In this document: positions 8,283 to 17,754 of the stretch, piece by piece
Layout: each line of letters begins with the position of its first letter
How positions within the stretch are numbered: the first letter of the stretch is position 1
Assembly (NCBI GenBank): GCA_903851035.1
Contig: CAINND010000093.1
Span: forward strand, 1 to 64,000
DNA length: 64,000 nt
Reading direction: 5' to 3'
Origin: an uncultured Acidobacteriota bacterium
GTDB taxonomy: Bacteria > Acidobacteriota > Terriglobia > Terriglobales > Acidobacteriaceae
Position numbers and translations under genes: made by a program
The notes under the pieces: generated by a model
What the model saw: the letters and a program-made list of their open reading frames with translations, nothing else
The model's database searches: none
What the model was told of the DNA's origin: nothing

Positions 8283-9632
8283 ATGAAGAAGATTCTGATG
8301 ATGAGCATGTTGCTGGTGCTGGGTCTTGCTGCCCCGGTCCTGGCGCAGGATTCGCAGGATGCCCCGAAGCCGGTGATTATGGATCCGACCGGCCCGGCAC
8401 ACCTGGGCAGCGAGGGGCCGTCCCTGACCCTGAGCAGCGACGTGCAGTCGCGCAACGTGCTGCTGGTGGGCTTCAGCGTGGGCGCGGCCTACGACACGAA
8501 GGGGCTGTATAACTCCACTACCGGCAGTTACAGCGGAGACACGCGCTATTTCTTCCAGCCGACGGTGGCCTTCCAGCGCACCTACACCACCGGCGCCTGG
8601 ACGTTGAGCTACACTCCCGGCGTCAGCTACAGCCAGAACGACACCAACAACAGCCAGTACACGCAGAACTTGAGCGGCGACTGGGTGTGGAAGCCCAACG
8701 GGCGGCTGATGCTGCACGTCCGCGAGGACTTCAGCCTGACCGACAATCCCTTTGAGAGCATTGGCCGCGTGGACCTGCTGCCGCCGCTGGGCGGACCCTC
8801 CGGCCCGGGCTACGACGGCGTGCTGCCGGACACAAAGCGCACCGGCTCGGTGAGCAACGTGGACCTGAGCTACCGGGTGGGCGAGCACAGCGCCGTGGGC
8901 CTGACCGCCGGCTATCAGTTGTACAACTACGACGCCACGACGAGCGCGACCACCGCCTTCCCGTATGTGGATTCGCATGTAGTGACCGGCTCGGCGTTCT
9001 TCTCGCACCAGTTCAACCGCGAGGTGACCCTGGGCGTGCAGATGAGCTACATGGACATTTACAGCACGGGCGCGGAGATTGCACGCACCCAGGCTCCGGC
9101 GCCGATGCTGTTCGCCAAAATCACGCCGGGCTTGCGCACGGAGATCACGCTGTACGGTGGCCCGGAGTACGCGCGCACGCGTGAGGTGATTGTGCTGGGC
9201 CCGATCACCCTGGCCAGCTACACGCACAAGTTGTATCCCACCTACGGCGGCACGGTGAGCTGGAGCGGCAACCGCCACGGCTGGGACGCGCAGGCACAAC
9301 AGCGCATCGCCAACGGCGGCGGCGTGCTGGAGGCGGTGAAGAACATCTCCGCCGGCGCCGGCTACCGCCTGCGCATGAGCCAGCGCTGGACGGCCGAGTT
9401 GCGCGCCAACTATGCCGATCAACAGGGCATCGGCGTGCTGAGCACGGGCACCTACTTCAAGAGCCTGTGGGTGGGCGGCGGACCGAATTATCAGATCACC
9501 AGCCGCTGGGCGCTGCGTGGACAGGTCGCCTATGTGCATCAGACGGAGTCCGGGCTGGGACCGGTGGCGGGCAACCATGTGCTGGTGCAGGGATCGCTGG
9601 AATACCGCCGTCGCAAGAATCTGGGAGAATAA
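8283..9632 (+). CDS. Outer-membrane beta-barrel protein of the exopolysaccharide locus
   Basis: The 449-residue protein has a signal peptide (MKKILMMSMLLVLGLAAPVLA) and then about twenty alternating aromatic-rich strands such as WTLSYTPGVSYSQN and YRLRMSQRWTAELRANYADQ, typical of an outer-membrane barrel. The position between the OPX protein and the co-polymerase matches the barrel gene of XrtA-type exopolysaccharide loci. It likely provides the outer-membrane exit pore. The ATG at 8283 is preceded by AAGGAG. The exact family was not identified. Confidence 0.7.
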   Translation: MKKILMMSMLLVLGLAAPVLAQDSQDAPKPVIMDPTGPAHLGSEGPSLTLSSDVQSRNVLLVGFSVGAAYDTKGLYNSTTGSYSGDTRYFFQPTVAFQRTYTTGAWTLSYTPGVSYSQNDTNNSQYTQNLSGDWVWKPNGRLMLHVREDFSLTDNPFESIGRVDLLPPLGGPSGPGYDGVLPDTKRTGSVSNVDLSYRVGEHSAVGLTAGYQLYNYDATTSATTAFPYVDSHVVTGSAFFSHQFNREVTLGVQMSYMDIYSTGAEIARTQAPAPMLFAKITPGLRTEITLYGGPEYARTREVIVLGPITLASYTHKLYPTYGGTVSWSGNRHGWDAQAQQRIANGGGVLEAVKNISAGAGYRLRMSQRWTAELRANYADQQGIGVLSTGTYFKSLWVGGGPNYQITSRWALRGQVAYVHQTESGLGPVAGNHVLVQGSLEYRRRKNLGE

Positions 9633-9637
9633 GAGTC

Positions 9638-11224
9638 ATGGCCGTGGACGATAATTCCGCGCAGGCACCCATCACGCCACACGACGCATGGGAGACCCTG
9701 GTGCGCCGTCGCTGGCTGGTGGGCGGCGGACTGTTTCTATGCTGGCTGATGGTGTGGTGCGGCAGCTGGCTGCTGCCCTCGGTCTATCGCTCGGAGACCG
9801 TGATCCTGATTGAGCAGCAGAAGGTGCCGGAGGAGTACGTCGTCGCCAACGTCAGCGTGGATTTGCAGCAGCGCCTGGAGGCGATGCGCCAGCAGATTCT
9901 GAGCCGCACCCGTCTGGAACGCATCATCAACCAGTTTGGCCTGTACAAGGAGGCCAACAAGACGAATCCCGACGAAGTGATCGAGCAGATGCGCAAGGAC
10001 ATCAAGACCGATCTGGTGGAGGCACCGGGCCGCCGCGGACAACTGTCGGCCTTCAAGATCAGCTATAGCGCGCCGTCGGCGCGGCTGGCGCAGCAGGTGA
10101 ACGCGCAGTTGACCTCGCTGTTCATCGACCAGAACATCGAAGAGCAGTCGCAGCGGGCCGAGGGTACGACCGAATTTCTGAGCAGCGAACTGCAATCGGC
10201 ACGCAACCACCTGAATGAGCAGGAAGACAAGATCAAGCAGTTCAAGGCGGGCAACCTGGGCTCACTGCCCAGCCAGATGGAGACCAACGTCCACATCCTG
10301 AGCGGGTTGCAGGAGCGCCAGCAGAGCCTGAGCCAGGCGCTGAACCGCGCCCAGGAGCAGCGGCTGTACTACGAGAGCCTGCTGACGCAATACCGCTCGG
10401 TGAGCAAGGAGCAGGAAAAGGGCGGCAACAGCCTTCCGGCGATTGACGAGCAACTCTCCAAGCTGAAGCAGGACCTGGCCGACGCGCAGGCCAAGTACAC
10501 GCCCGACCATCCGGACGTGCAGCGGCTGAAGCGGCTGATTGCGCGCACGGAAAAGCAGCGCGACGACATTCAGCGGCGGCTGGCCGAGGGCGGCAACGAC
10601 GCTCCGGCGCCGGTGCCGGCGCCGACGCATGACCCGCGCACCATGACTCCGATATTGCAGTTTGAGAGCCAGTTGAAGGCCAACCAGCAGGAGATCGCCG
10701 ACCTGAAGCGCGACCTGGCCCAGGTGGAGGCGCAGATTGGCGGCTACCAGGGACGGCTGAACAACATGCCGATCCGCGAGCAGCAACTGGCCGACCTGAT
10801 GCGCGACTACGACCAGTCCAAGGCAAACTACGACTCGCTGCTGAAGAAGCAGATGCAGTCGCAGTTGGCGACGAACCTGGAGAAACGGCAGCAGGGTGAG
10901 CAGTTCCGCATTATGGATGCGCCCAGCCTGCCGAAGAAGCCGATCTCGCCGGATAGATTGAAACTGAGCCTGATGGGGCTGGCCGGCGGGCTGTTGCTGG
11001 GCCTGGGCCTGGCCATTGTGGTGGAGGCCTTTGAAGACAAGGTGCGCACCGAGGAAGAGGTGACGCGCCTGGTGAAGGTTCGCATCCTGGCCGGCGTGCC
11101 GCACCTGTTTACGCCGCAGGAAGAGAGCAAGCGCAAGATCCGCCGCGTGATGGAGTGGTGCCTGGCGTCCGTGATGCTGCTGGTGATGGTCGCGGCCAAC
11201 GCCTACACCTCTTTGGGGAGATAG
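9638..11224 (+). CDS. Polysaccharide co-polymerase / chain-length determinant (Wzz/GumC family)
   Basis: The 528-residue inner-membrane protein has one transmembrane segment near residue 30 (RRWLVGGGLFLCWLMVWCG), a long periplasmic coiled coil rich in Gln, Glu, Lys and Ala (about residues 170-440), and a second membrane segment before a short cytoplasmic tail. The motif KPISPDRLKLSLMGLAGGLLLG near the second segment is the family proline-rich signature. It lacks the fused kinase; the tyrosine kinase is encoded separately at 12199. A second hydrophobic segment at the very C-terminus (CLASVMLLVMVAANAYTSL) is typical of the exosortase-associated subgroup. It sets polymer length together with the ligase/polymerase and kinase. 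Confidence 0.85.
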   Translation: MAVDDNSAQAPITPHDAWETLVRRRWLVGGGLFLCWLMVWCGSWLLPSVYRSETVILIEQQKVPEEYVVANVSVDLQQRLEAMRQQILSRTRLERIINQFGLYKEANKTNPDEVIEQMRKDIKTDLVEAPGRRGQLSAFKISYSAPSARLAQQVNAQLTSLFIDQNIEEQSQRAEGTTEFLSSELQSARNHLNEQEDKIKQFKAGNLGSLPSQMETNVHILSGLQERQQSLSQALNRAQEQRLYYESLLTQYRSVSKEQEKGGNSLPAIDEQLSKLKQDLADAQAKYTPDHPDVQRLKRLIARTEKQRDDIQRRLAEGGNDAPAPVPAPTHDPRTMTPILQFESQLKANQQEIADLKRDLAQVEAQIGGYQGRLNNMPIREQQLADLMRDYDQSKANYDSLLKKQMQSQLATNLEKRQQGEQFRIMDAPSLPKKPISPDRLKLSLMGLAGGLLLGLGLAIVVEAFEDKVRTEEEVTRLVKVRILAGVPHLFTPQEESKRKIRRVMEWCLASVMLLVMVAANAYTSLGR

Positions 11225-11230
11225 CTCGCA

Positions 11231-12202
11231 ATGTACGAGAAGTTTTACGGCTTCAATCAGAACCCGTTCCGCATGAGTCCCGACCCGGCGTTTTACTACG
11301 CCACGGCGCGGCACAATGAGGCGCTGGCCAACCTGACCTACGGCGTGCTCATGCAGAAGGGCTTCATCGTGCTGACCGGCGAAGTGGGCACGGGCAAGAC
11401 GCTGCTGGTGCGCTGCCTGCTGGACACGCTCTACCGCTCGCGCGTGGCGCACGCCTACATTTTGAATCCGCTGCTCTCCTCGGATGACCTGTTGCGCATG
11501 ATCCTCACCGACTTCGGAATCCGCGAGGTGAAGCGCACACGCGGCGAGATGCTGCAACAGTTCAACGAGCATCTCATCGAGGTGTACCGCCGCAACGGCA
11601 TCTGCGCCCTGGTGATTGACGAGGCGCACCTGCTGACCCCCGGACTGCTGGAAGAGATTCGGCTGATGACCAACATCGAGACCAGCAAGCACAAGCTGCT
11701 GCAAATTGTTTTGGTGGGCCAGCCCGAACTCGACGAGAACCTGGATTCGCCCGAACTGCGCCAGGTGAAGCAGCGCGTGGCCCTGCGCTATGCCCTGGAG
11801 CCGATGAACGACATGGAAGTGCGTGGCTACATCGACCGCCGCCTGGAAGTGGCCGGCGCGCCCAACCGTTTGCTGCAAATCTTCCCCGCGCCCACGCTGG
11901 CTCGCATTCTGCATTACGCGCACGGCATTCCGAGGCTTGTGAACACGCTATGCGACAGCGCGCTGGTCAGCGGTTACGGCAAGCAGTTGAAGAGCATTCC
12001 CCCGGCGATGATTGACGAGGTGGCCAACGACCTGCGCCTGAGCCTGAAGAACAGCGTGCAGCAGATGACGGGCACGCCATTCAACAACCGTCCCGGCGAG
12101 GACGAAATGAGCCGCAAGACGCTGGTGAAGACGCTGATGCGGCTGGCCAGGCTGCTGGAGCCCGGCGCCGACAACGATAAGAATCAAGGAGTGGCAGGAT
12201 GA
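11231..12202 (+). CDS. ExeA-like AAA+ ATPase of exosortase loci
   Basis: The 323-residue ATPase begins MYEKFYGFNQNPFRMSPDPAFYY-like, the hallmark of the ExeA/GspA group and of the subfamily found next to PEP-CTERM exopolysaccharide genes. It has Walker A TGEVGTGKT and Walker B ALVIDEAH. It probably remodels or assembles the export complex at the inner membrane. It overlaps the kinase gene start by four bases. There is no peptidoglycan-binding domain, unlike longer ExeA proteins. Confidence 0.85.
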   Translation: MYEKFYGFNQNPFRMSPDPAFYYATARHNEALANLTYGVLMQKGFIVLTGEVGTGKTLLVRCLLDTLYRSRVAHAYILNPLLSSDDLLRMILTDFGIREVKRTRGEMLQQFNEHLIEVYRRNGICALVIDEAHLLTPGLLEEIRLMTNIETSKHKLLQIVLVGQPELDENLDSPELRQVKQRVALRYALEPMNDMEVRGYIDRRLEVAGAPNRLLQIFPAPTLARILHYAHGIPRLVNTLCDSALVSGYGKQLKSIPPAMIDEVANDLRLSLKNSVQQMTGTPFNNRPGEDEMSRKTLVKTLMRLARLLEPGADNDKNQGVAG

Positions 12203-13287
12203 GCCGTATCTTCGACGCGCTTCGCCGGTCGGAAATGGACCGCAACCCGGGCGATGAAAACTCCGCCGGGCAGAATGCTTCCGCCACGCCAAAGCCGGTT
12301 TCGCCCACGGACGCCGCGCTGGATGCAGCTACTACGGCAGCCCAGTCAACGGCAGTGCCGCCGCCTGCGGTTGCAGCGGCCGCGCCGATTGTGCAGGCGG
12401 CTGCGCCCATGGACGAGAAACTGGCTGAGCTGATGCGCAAGGCGCGTGACGCCAAGGGGATGCCGGACTTTTCGCAGCTTCGCCCGACGATGACGCCGGA
12501 GCCGGAGCCCGAGACGGTGGCGGCTGCGGTGGAGGTGAAGCCTGCGACCCCCACGCTCGACCTGAGCAAGCTGAAGCGGATCAACGTAACGGCCGCGCCA
12601 TCGTCACGGCTGGTGGCGCTCATCAGCGAAAAGGCGCTGGGCGCGGAGAAGTTCCGCGTGCTGGGTGCGCGTCTCAGCAATATCCGCCTCAGCAGCAAGC
12701 TGAATATTTTGCAGGTGACCAGCAGCGTGGTGGGCGAGGGCAAAACCCTGACCAGTGTGAATCTGGCTATGACACTGGCCAAGCGCTTTGATCAGAAGGT
12801 GCTGCTGGCGGAAGGCGATCTGCGCAAGCCGGCCGTCTGCAAAATGCTCGGATTGCCCATGAAGCCCGGCATCGGCGAATGGTGGGATCACCCGGAGATT
12901 CCGGTGACCGATTACATCCTGCGCATTGGCGACACCGGCATGTGCCTGCTGCCCGCCGGCGACGTATCGCATCCGGCCAGCGTGCTGCAATCGCAGCGCA
13001 TCGCCGACCTCTTTCAGGAGCTGGCGCGGCAGTTCGACTGGGTCATCATCGACACGCCTCCGCTGCTGCCCATGGCAGACAGCAACCTGTGGTCGCGCAT
13101 CAGCGACGGAACATTGATGGTGGTGCGCAAGGGCGTGGTCACACGCTCGGCGCTGAAGAAGGCCGTGGAGAGCCTGGACAATCCCAAGATGGTGGGTGTG
13201 GTGCTGAACGACGCCAGCGATTACGACCGCGTGAATTACTACGATCAGTACTACACGCCGCGCGGCGACCGTCCGGCGGGAGCCTAG
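12199..13287 (+). CDS. Bacterial tyrosine autokinase (BY-kinase) of exopolysaccharide locus
   Basis: The 362-residue protein starts MSRIFDALRRSEM, as in exosortase-locus tyrosine autokinases, followed by an Ala/Pro-rich linker. The kinase domain has Walker A SSVVGEGKT, Walker A' VIIDTPPLLPMAD, and a tyrosine-rich tail (YDRVNYYDQYYTPRG) that is the autophosphorylation cluster. It controls polymer length by cycling between phosphorylated and dephosphorylated states with the co-polymerase encoded two genes upstream. No cognate tyrosine phosphatase gene was seen in the window. Confidence 0.9.
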   Translation: MSRIFDALRRSEMDRNPGDENSAGQNASATPKPVSPTDAALDAATTAAQSTAVPPPAVAAAAPIVQAAAPMDEKLAELMRKARDAKGMPDFSQLRPTMTPEPEPETVAAAVEVKPATPTLDLSKLKRINVTAAPSSRLVALISEKALGAEKFRVLGARLSNIRLSSKLNILQVTSSVVGEGKTLTSVNLAMTLAKRFDQKVLLAEGDLRKPAVCKMLGLPMKPGIGEWWDHPEIPVTDYILRIGDTGMCLLPAGDVSHPASVLQSQRIADLFQELARQFDWVIIDTPPLLPMADSNLWSRISDGTLMVVRKGVVTRSALKKAVESLDNPKMVGVVLNDASDYDRVNYYDQYYTPRGDRPAGA

Positions 13288-13293
13288 ACCCCG

Positions 13294-14661
13294 GTGACTC
13301 GCCGCTCTCATGTGTACATCCCGGTGCGGGCCATAGCTCTTGGCCTGGCGGAGGCCATCATGGCCGCGCTGGCGCTGGTGATGGCCATGGTGCTTTACCT
13401 GGGGCCCATCAACGCCACGCTGGCCCTGGGTTACGAGCAGGCCGACGTGCGCGTGGCGCTCATCGTATTCATCTTTGTGCTGTGCATGTACTACTGCGAC
13501 CTGTATGACCTGAGCGTGCTGCGCAATCCGCGCGAGGTGGTCACCAACCTCATCCAGTGCTTCGGTTCGTTCTTCGTGGTGCTGGGCTGCATCTACAGCA
13601 TGTTTCCCGTGGCGCGGCTGGAGATGTGGGTGGTGCTGGGCGGCTCCGGCCTGGCGGCCTTTGGCGCGCTGATGTGGCGCGGACTCTTCCGCTATGCCGC
13701 GCACTGGCCCGCCTTCCAGGAGCCGCTGGTCACCTTCGGCGAAGGCCCGGTTATCTCGCAAATCGCCAACCTTGTGTCGAGCCAGCCGGAACTGGGCTTC
13801 CGCCTCGTCGGCCAGGTAAATGAACTGCACGAGGAAGGCGAGGGAATGATTCCCGCCACCGAGCTGCGCCGCCTGGTGGACGAATATCATGTGCAGCGCG
13901 TGGTGGTGGCCATGGGCGAGCGCCGCGGCCGCCTGCCGGTGGATATGCTGCTGGACCTGAAGGAAGAAGGCGTGACCGTGCAGGAGGGCAGTGAACTGTA
14001 CGAGAACATCACCGGCAAGGTCTATCTGGATTCACTGCGCCCGAGCATGCTGCTGTTTTCGCCGGCCTTTGAGGTCAGCACGTTTTCGCTGCTGGGCCAG
14101 CGAATCATGGCCATCGTGGTAAGCCTGGCGCTGATAGCGGTCACCCTGCCCATCATGCTGCTGGTGGCCGTGGCCATCAAGCTCGATTCTCGCGGGCCGG
14201 TGGTCTTCCGGCAAAAGCGCGTGGGCCTGCGTGGAAAGCTCTTCACGTTATACAAATTCCGCACCATGCGCGAGGGCAGCGATGGCGTGCGCCCCGCGTC
14301 GGAAAAAGACGAGCGCTTTACCCGCTTCGGTAGCTGGCTGCGCTCCACGCGACTGGACGAGTTGCCGCAGCTTTGGAACATCCTGAAGGGCGACATACAA
14401 CTGGTGGGGCCGCGTCCCTTTGTGCCGGAGCAGGAGCAGGAGCTGGTGGAGTCCATACCGTTCTACAAGCTGCGCTGGAGCGTGCGGCCCGGCGTTACGG
14501 GCTGGGCGCAGATTAATCGCGGCTACTGCTCGACGCTTGAGGACAACCAGGAAAAGCTCGCCTACGATCTTTTCTACATCAAACATTTCTCGCTCGGGCT
14601 GGACCTGCTGGTCATCTTCAAGACCGCCAAGACGCTGCTGCTGGGCCGGGGGGCGCGATGA
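13294..14661 (+). CDS. Initiating undecaprenyl-phosphate sugar phosphotransferase (EpsB-type)
   Basis: The 455-residue protein has an N-terminal block of membrane helices, a CoA-binding-like central region and a C-terminal bacterial sugar transferase domain. The latter has the diagnostic segments RQKRVGLRGKLFTLYKFRTM, LRSTRLDELPQLWNILKGD, LVGPRP and RPGVTGWAQIN. It links the first sugar phosphate to undecaprenyl phosphate on the cytoplasmic face, starting the repeat unit. Architecture and neighbours match the PEP-CTERM-associated subfamily. The start is a GTG seven bases after the kinase stop. Confidence 0.9.
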   Translation: MTRRSHVYIPVRAIALGLAEAIMAALALVMAMVLYLGPINATLALGYEQADVRVALIVFIFVLCMYYCDLYDLSVLRNPREVVTNLIQCFGSFFVVLGCIYSMFPVARLEMWVVLGGSGLAAFGALMWRGLFRYAAHWPAFQEPLVTFGEGPVISQIANLVSSQPELGFRLVGQVNELHEEGEGMIPATELRRLVDEYHVQRVVVAMGERRGRLPVDMLLDLKEEGVTVQEGSELYENITGKVYLDSLRPSMLLFSPAFEVSTFSLLGQRIMAIVVSLALIAVTLPIMLLVAVAIKLDSRGPVVFRQKRVGLRGKLFTLYKFRTMREGSDGVRPASEKDERFTRFGSWLRSTRLDELPQLWNILKGDIQLVGPRPFVPEQEQELVESIPFYKLRWSVRPGVTGWAQINRGYCSTLEDNQEKLAYDLFYIKHFSLGLDLLVIFKTAKTLLLGRGAR

Positions 14662-15836
14662 TTACGCTGATTGCGCAGATCGCCTTTTGGACGGCCGTGG
14701 CGCTGGTGCTGTACGCCCACTTCGGCTACCCGCTGGTGCTCTTTGTCTGCTACGGGTTGGTGCAGATGCGGCGCGACTGGGCCTTTCTGCAGCTTCGCGT
14801 AGACCGCCGCCGCGGCGAGTTGACGGATGCCGAACTGCCCACAGTCACCCTGTTGTTTGCCGCCTACAACGAGGAAGAGCACTTGGCGGAGAAGATCGCG
14901 AACACCATCGAGCTCGACTACCCGGCGGAAAAGCTGCAAGTGGTGATCGTCAGCGACGGGTCGAGCGACCGCACCAACGAAATACTTTCGCGCGTGACCG
15001 ATCCGCGCTTTGAGATCGTCATCCGCAGCGAGCGCAGCGGCAAATGCGCGGCCCTGGCCGTGGCCGTGGAGCGCGCCCGCAACAGCATCTTCGTGCTCAG
15101 CGATGGCAGCACGATGTTTGCCACGGACGCCTTGCGTAAGCTGGTGCGCCACTTTCAGTCGCCGCAGGTGGGCGCCGTCTGCGGCGCACTCAGCTTCCAC
15201 TGCAACGAGGAGAGCAGCCAGACTGAAGGCCTTTACTGGAAATACGAGACGGCTCTGCGCCTGATGGAAGCGCGCCTTGGCGCCACGCTGACGCCGAGCG
15301 GAGCCATCTACGCCGTGCGCGGCACGGCCTACACGCCGCCCAGTCCGGACGTGCTGGTGGATGACATTCTGACGCTGATGGAAGTGCGCCGCCAGGGCTT
15401 CCAGGTGCACTACGATCCCGAGGCCAAGGCCGTGGACTATCCCGCCTCGAGCGTGGCCGGTGAGTTCCATCGCCGCGTGCGCCTTGGCACAGGCAGCTTT
15501 CGCGCCCTGCCGGAGCTGATGCGCGTGCCCAAGCCGGGCTTTACGGGCTTTGCCTTCTTCAGCCACAAACTGCTGCGCTGGGTGCTGCCCGTTCTGCTGC
15601 TGGTGATCTTTATCAGCAATCTCTTCCTGTTGGGCAGCGTTTTTTATCGCGTCACCTTTGCGCTGCAACTGCTGCTGCTGCTGTGGGCGGCCGTGGGCTG
15701 GGCCTTCCGCGGACTGCTGGTGCGCGTGCGCTTTGCGCTCGTCGGATATTTTCTGGTCGCCATGAACGTGGCGCTCTTCATAGGAATGCTGCGCGGCATT
15801 CTGGGCAGGGAGGCGGCATGGCAGCGCGGCAGCTAG
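14658..15836 (+). CDS. Membrane glycosyltransferase, GT2 family
   Basis: The 392-residue protein has an N-terminal membrane helix, a GT2 catalytic domain (VTLLFAAYNEEEHLAEKI, then VVIVSDGSSDRTNEIL) and a later DD acidic pair (DVLVDDILTLMEV), and three or four C-terminal membrane helices. This is the layout of polysaccharide synthase-like transferases such as IcaA/HasA relatives. It adds a sugar to the lipid-linked unit. It overlaps the preceding gene by ATGA and the next by about 19 bases. Confidence 0.85.
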   Translation: MITLIAQIAFWTAVALVLYAHFGYPLVLFVCYGLVQMRRDWAFLQLRVDRRRGELTDAELPTVTLLFAAYNEEEHLAEKIANTIELDYPAEKLQVVIVSDGSSDRTNEILSRVTDPRFEIVIRSERSGKCAALAVAVERARNSIFVLSDGSTMFATDALRKLVRHFQSPQVGAVCGALSFHCNEESSQTEGLYWKYETALRLMEARLGATLTPSGAIYAVRGTAYTPPSPDVLVDDILTLMEVRRQGFQVHYDPEAKAVDYPASSVAGEFHRRVRLGTGSFRALPELMRVPKPGFTGFAFFSHKLLRWVLPVLLLVIFISNLFLLGSVFYRVTFALQLLLLLWAAVGWAFRGLLVRVRFALVGYFLVAMNVALFIGMLRGILGREAAWQRGS

Positions 15837-16612
15837 ATCATCCGCGGCCCGCCCTGAGCGGCGTCCCGGTCTTCATGTATCACGACCTGTGCGAGGGCGC
15901 GGCCAGCGACCGTTACACGGCCAGCCTGCCGCAACTGACCATGCACCTGGGCTTTCTGCGCGAGGCGCGATTCACCGTCTGCAGCCTGGAAGAAGCACTG
16001 CGGCCACTGCCGCACGGCACGCGCCGCGCCGTGCTGACCTTTGACGACGGCCTCGTCCGCCAGTGCGACATTGGGCTGCGCGTGCTGGTGGAGCATGGCT
16101 TCTCCGCTACATTCTTCGTTACCACATCGCTCATTGACACGCCGGGCTACATGACCTGGAACCAGTTGCGCGGCATGCGCACGGCCGGCATGACCATCGG
16201 CTCGCACGGGCATCATCACGCGGATCACACCGCGATGAGCGCGAAGCAGGTGGAAGAAGAGTTGCGCCGCTCGCGTGGGATTTTGGAAGAGAAGCTGGTC
16301 GCGCCGGTGAATGCCTTTTCCGCGCCCTTTGGCTTTGTGAATCGCTCGGTGGCCGCCGTGGCGAGGCAGGTGGGCTTCCAGCATGTGTGCAGTTCGCTGC
16401 CGTGGCCGGTGCAGCCGGGCATGACGATGATTCCGCGCATTGTGGTTTACAAAAACACCACGCGCGAAGATTTTGCCGGACTCGCCTGCGGCAGCGCATG
16501 GCCATTGATGGCCCGCCGCGCGCGCCACTCCGCTCTGCATGTGCCCAAGTTTGTGCTGCGCCGCTTCTGGCCCGCCAAGTTCGGCGTGGGCCCCATTCCG
16601 GAGGAGCAATGA
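15818..16612 (+). CDS. Polysaccharide deacetylase (NodB homology, CE4)
   Basis: The 264-residue protein carries the CE4 motif 1 TFDDG and motif 2 SHGHHH, the metal-binding His pair, and an Arg/Pro-containing C-terminal motif. No signal peptide is evident, so it would act in the cytoplasm or at the membrane on lipid-linked intermediates unless the start is misassigned. It likely removes N-acetyl groups from the exopolysaccharide. The ATG at 15818 lies inside the end of the previous gene; the longer upstream frame reads as nonsense. Confidence 0.85.
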   Translation: MAARQLDHPRPALSGVPVFMYHDLCEGAASDRYTASLPQLTMHLGFLREARFTVCSLEEALRPLPHGTRRAVLTFDDGLVRQCDIGLRVLVEHGFSATFFVTTSLIDTPGYMTWNQLRGMRTAGMTIGSHGHHHADHTAMSAKQVEEELRRSRGILEEKLVAPVNAFSAPFGFVNRSVAAVARQVGFQHVCSSLPWPVQPGMTMIPRIVVYKNTTREDFAGLACGSAWPLMARRARHSALHVPKFVLRRFWPAKFGVGPIPEEQ

Positions 16613-17754
16613 GCCGCGTAAATGTATTCGTGCTGATTGATGCCCTCGGCTGGGAGCTGGTTAGCCAGCGGCCATTCCTTGCAAAGTTTCTGCCGCATCA
16701 GCAGGAGGTGCGCACGCTGCTGGGTTACAGCTCGGGGATCATTCCGTCCATCCTCACCGGGCAGACCCCGGCGGAGAACGGCGTGTGGAACCTCGTTTAC
16801 TACGATCCCGCGCGCTCGCCCTTCCGCCACATGAAGCACTTTGGAACGCTGCCCGGCCGCATGCTGGACAATCGTTATGGCCGCCGCGCGCTCACTGAGC
16901 TGGGCCGCCGCGTGCTGGGCCTGGGCTCGAACTTCGATGTCAGCGTGCCGCCGCAAACCCTGCCGTGGTTCCACTGGGCAGAGAGCCGCAACATTTACGC
17001 GCGGCAGGGAATCCCCGGCTGCCGCAGCATCTTTGACCTGCTGCATGAGCGCGGCGTGGGCCACAAGATTTATTCCTACAAGGACCCGCTCACCGACGCG
17101 GAGATTCTGGCGCGCGCCGAGGCCGACATCACCAGCGCAACCGGCGAGTTCTTCTTCCTCTACCTCTCCGAGCTGGACATGTTCCTGCACCTGAACCGGC
17201 ACGACCCGGAGAAGATCGCCCTCAAGCTGGAGTGGTATGAGCGCGAGTTGGGCAAGGTCTTTGCCGCCGCCACGGCGCGCGATCCCGAAGCCGGGCTGCA
17301 CGTCTTCAGTGATCACGGCATGACGCCCGTTGTGCGGCACTGCGATCTGGCCGCCGAGGTGGAGTCCACCGGCCTGCGCACGCCGGCGGATTACCTGGCC
17401 GTTTACGACTCCACGATGGCGCGCTTCTGGTTCTTCAGCGACGCGGCACGGGAGAAGGTGACCGCGCGGCTCAAGGGCCTGGACTACATACAAATTTTGA
17501 GCGACGACGAACTGCGCGAATTCGGCGTGTACTTTGAGGATCATCGCTACGGCGAAGTGGTTGCGCTGCTGGCGCCCGGCTGCATCGTCGCCGAAGGCGG
17601 CTTCAACGGTAGTGGATGGCGGCCCGCGGGCATGCACGGCTATCACCCGGACGATCCCTACGCAAGCGCCGTGTATCTCTCCAGCGCCGTGCCGCAGAGC
17701 AAGCCAAAGACCGTGCGCGAGATTTTCTTCATCATGCAGGAGGCCGCACGATGA
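16609..17754 (+). CDS. Alkaline-phosphatase-superfamily phosphodiesterase
   Basis: The 381-residue protein belongs to the type I phosphodiesterase/nucleotide pyrophosphatase group. It has an N-terminal metal-binding Asp (VFVLIDALGWE), a GYSSGIIPSILTG segment carrying the expected nucleophile, and C-terminal metal ligands in SDHGM and MHGYHPD. It may release or transfer phospho-groups such as phosphoethanolamine on the polymer. No signal peptide is visible. It sits between the deacetylase and a glycosyltransferase with ATGA overlaps on both sides, so a role in polymer modification is likely but the substrate is unknown. Confidence 0.75.
   Translation: MSRVNVFVLIDALGWELVSQRPFLAKFLPHQQEVRTLLGYSSGIIPSILTGQTPAENGVWNLVYYDPARSPFRHMKHFGTLPGRMLDNRYGRRALTELGRRVLGLGSNFDVSVPPQTLPWFHWAESRNIYARQGIPGCRSIFDLLHERGVGHKIYSYKDPLTDAEILARAEADITSATGEFFFLYLSELDMFLHLNRHDPEKIALKLEWYERELGKVFAAATARDPEAGLHVFSDHGMTPVVRHCDLAAEVESTGLRTPADYLAVYDSTMARFWFFSDAAREKVTARLKGLDYIQILSDDELREFGVYFEDHRYGEVVALLAPGCIVAEGGFNGSGWRPAGMHGYHPDDPYASAVYLSSAVPQSKPKTVREIFFIMQEAAR

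Noticed and set aside
10262-11923. A 553-codon minus-strand frame
   Set aside because: Antisense to the co-polymerase and ExeA-like genes; low-complexity His/Gln/Leu composition.
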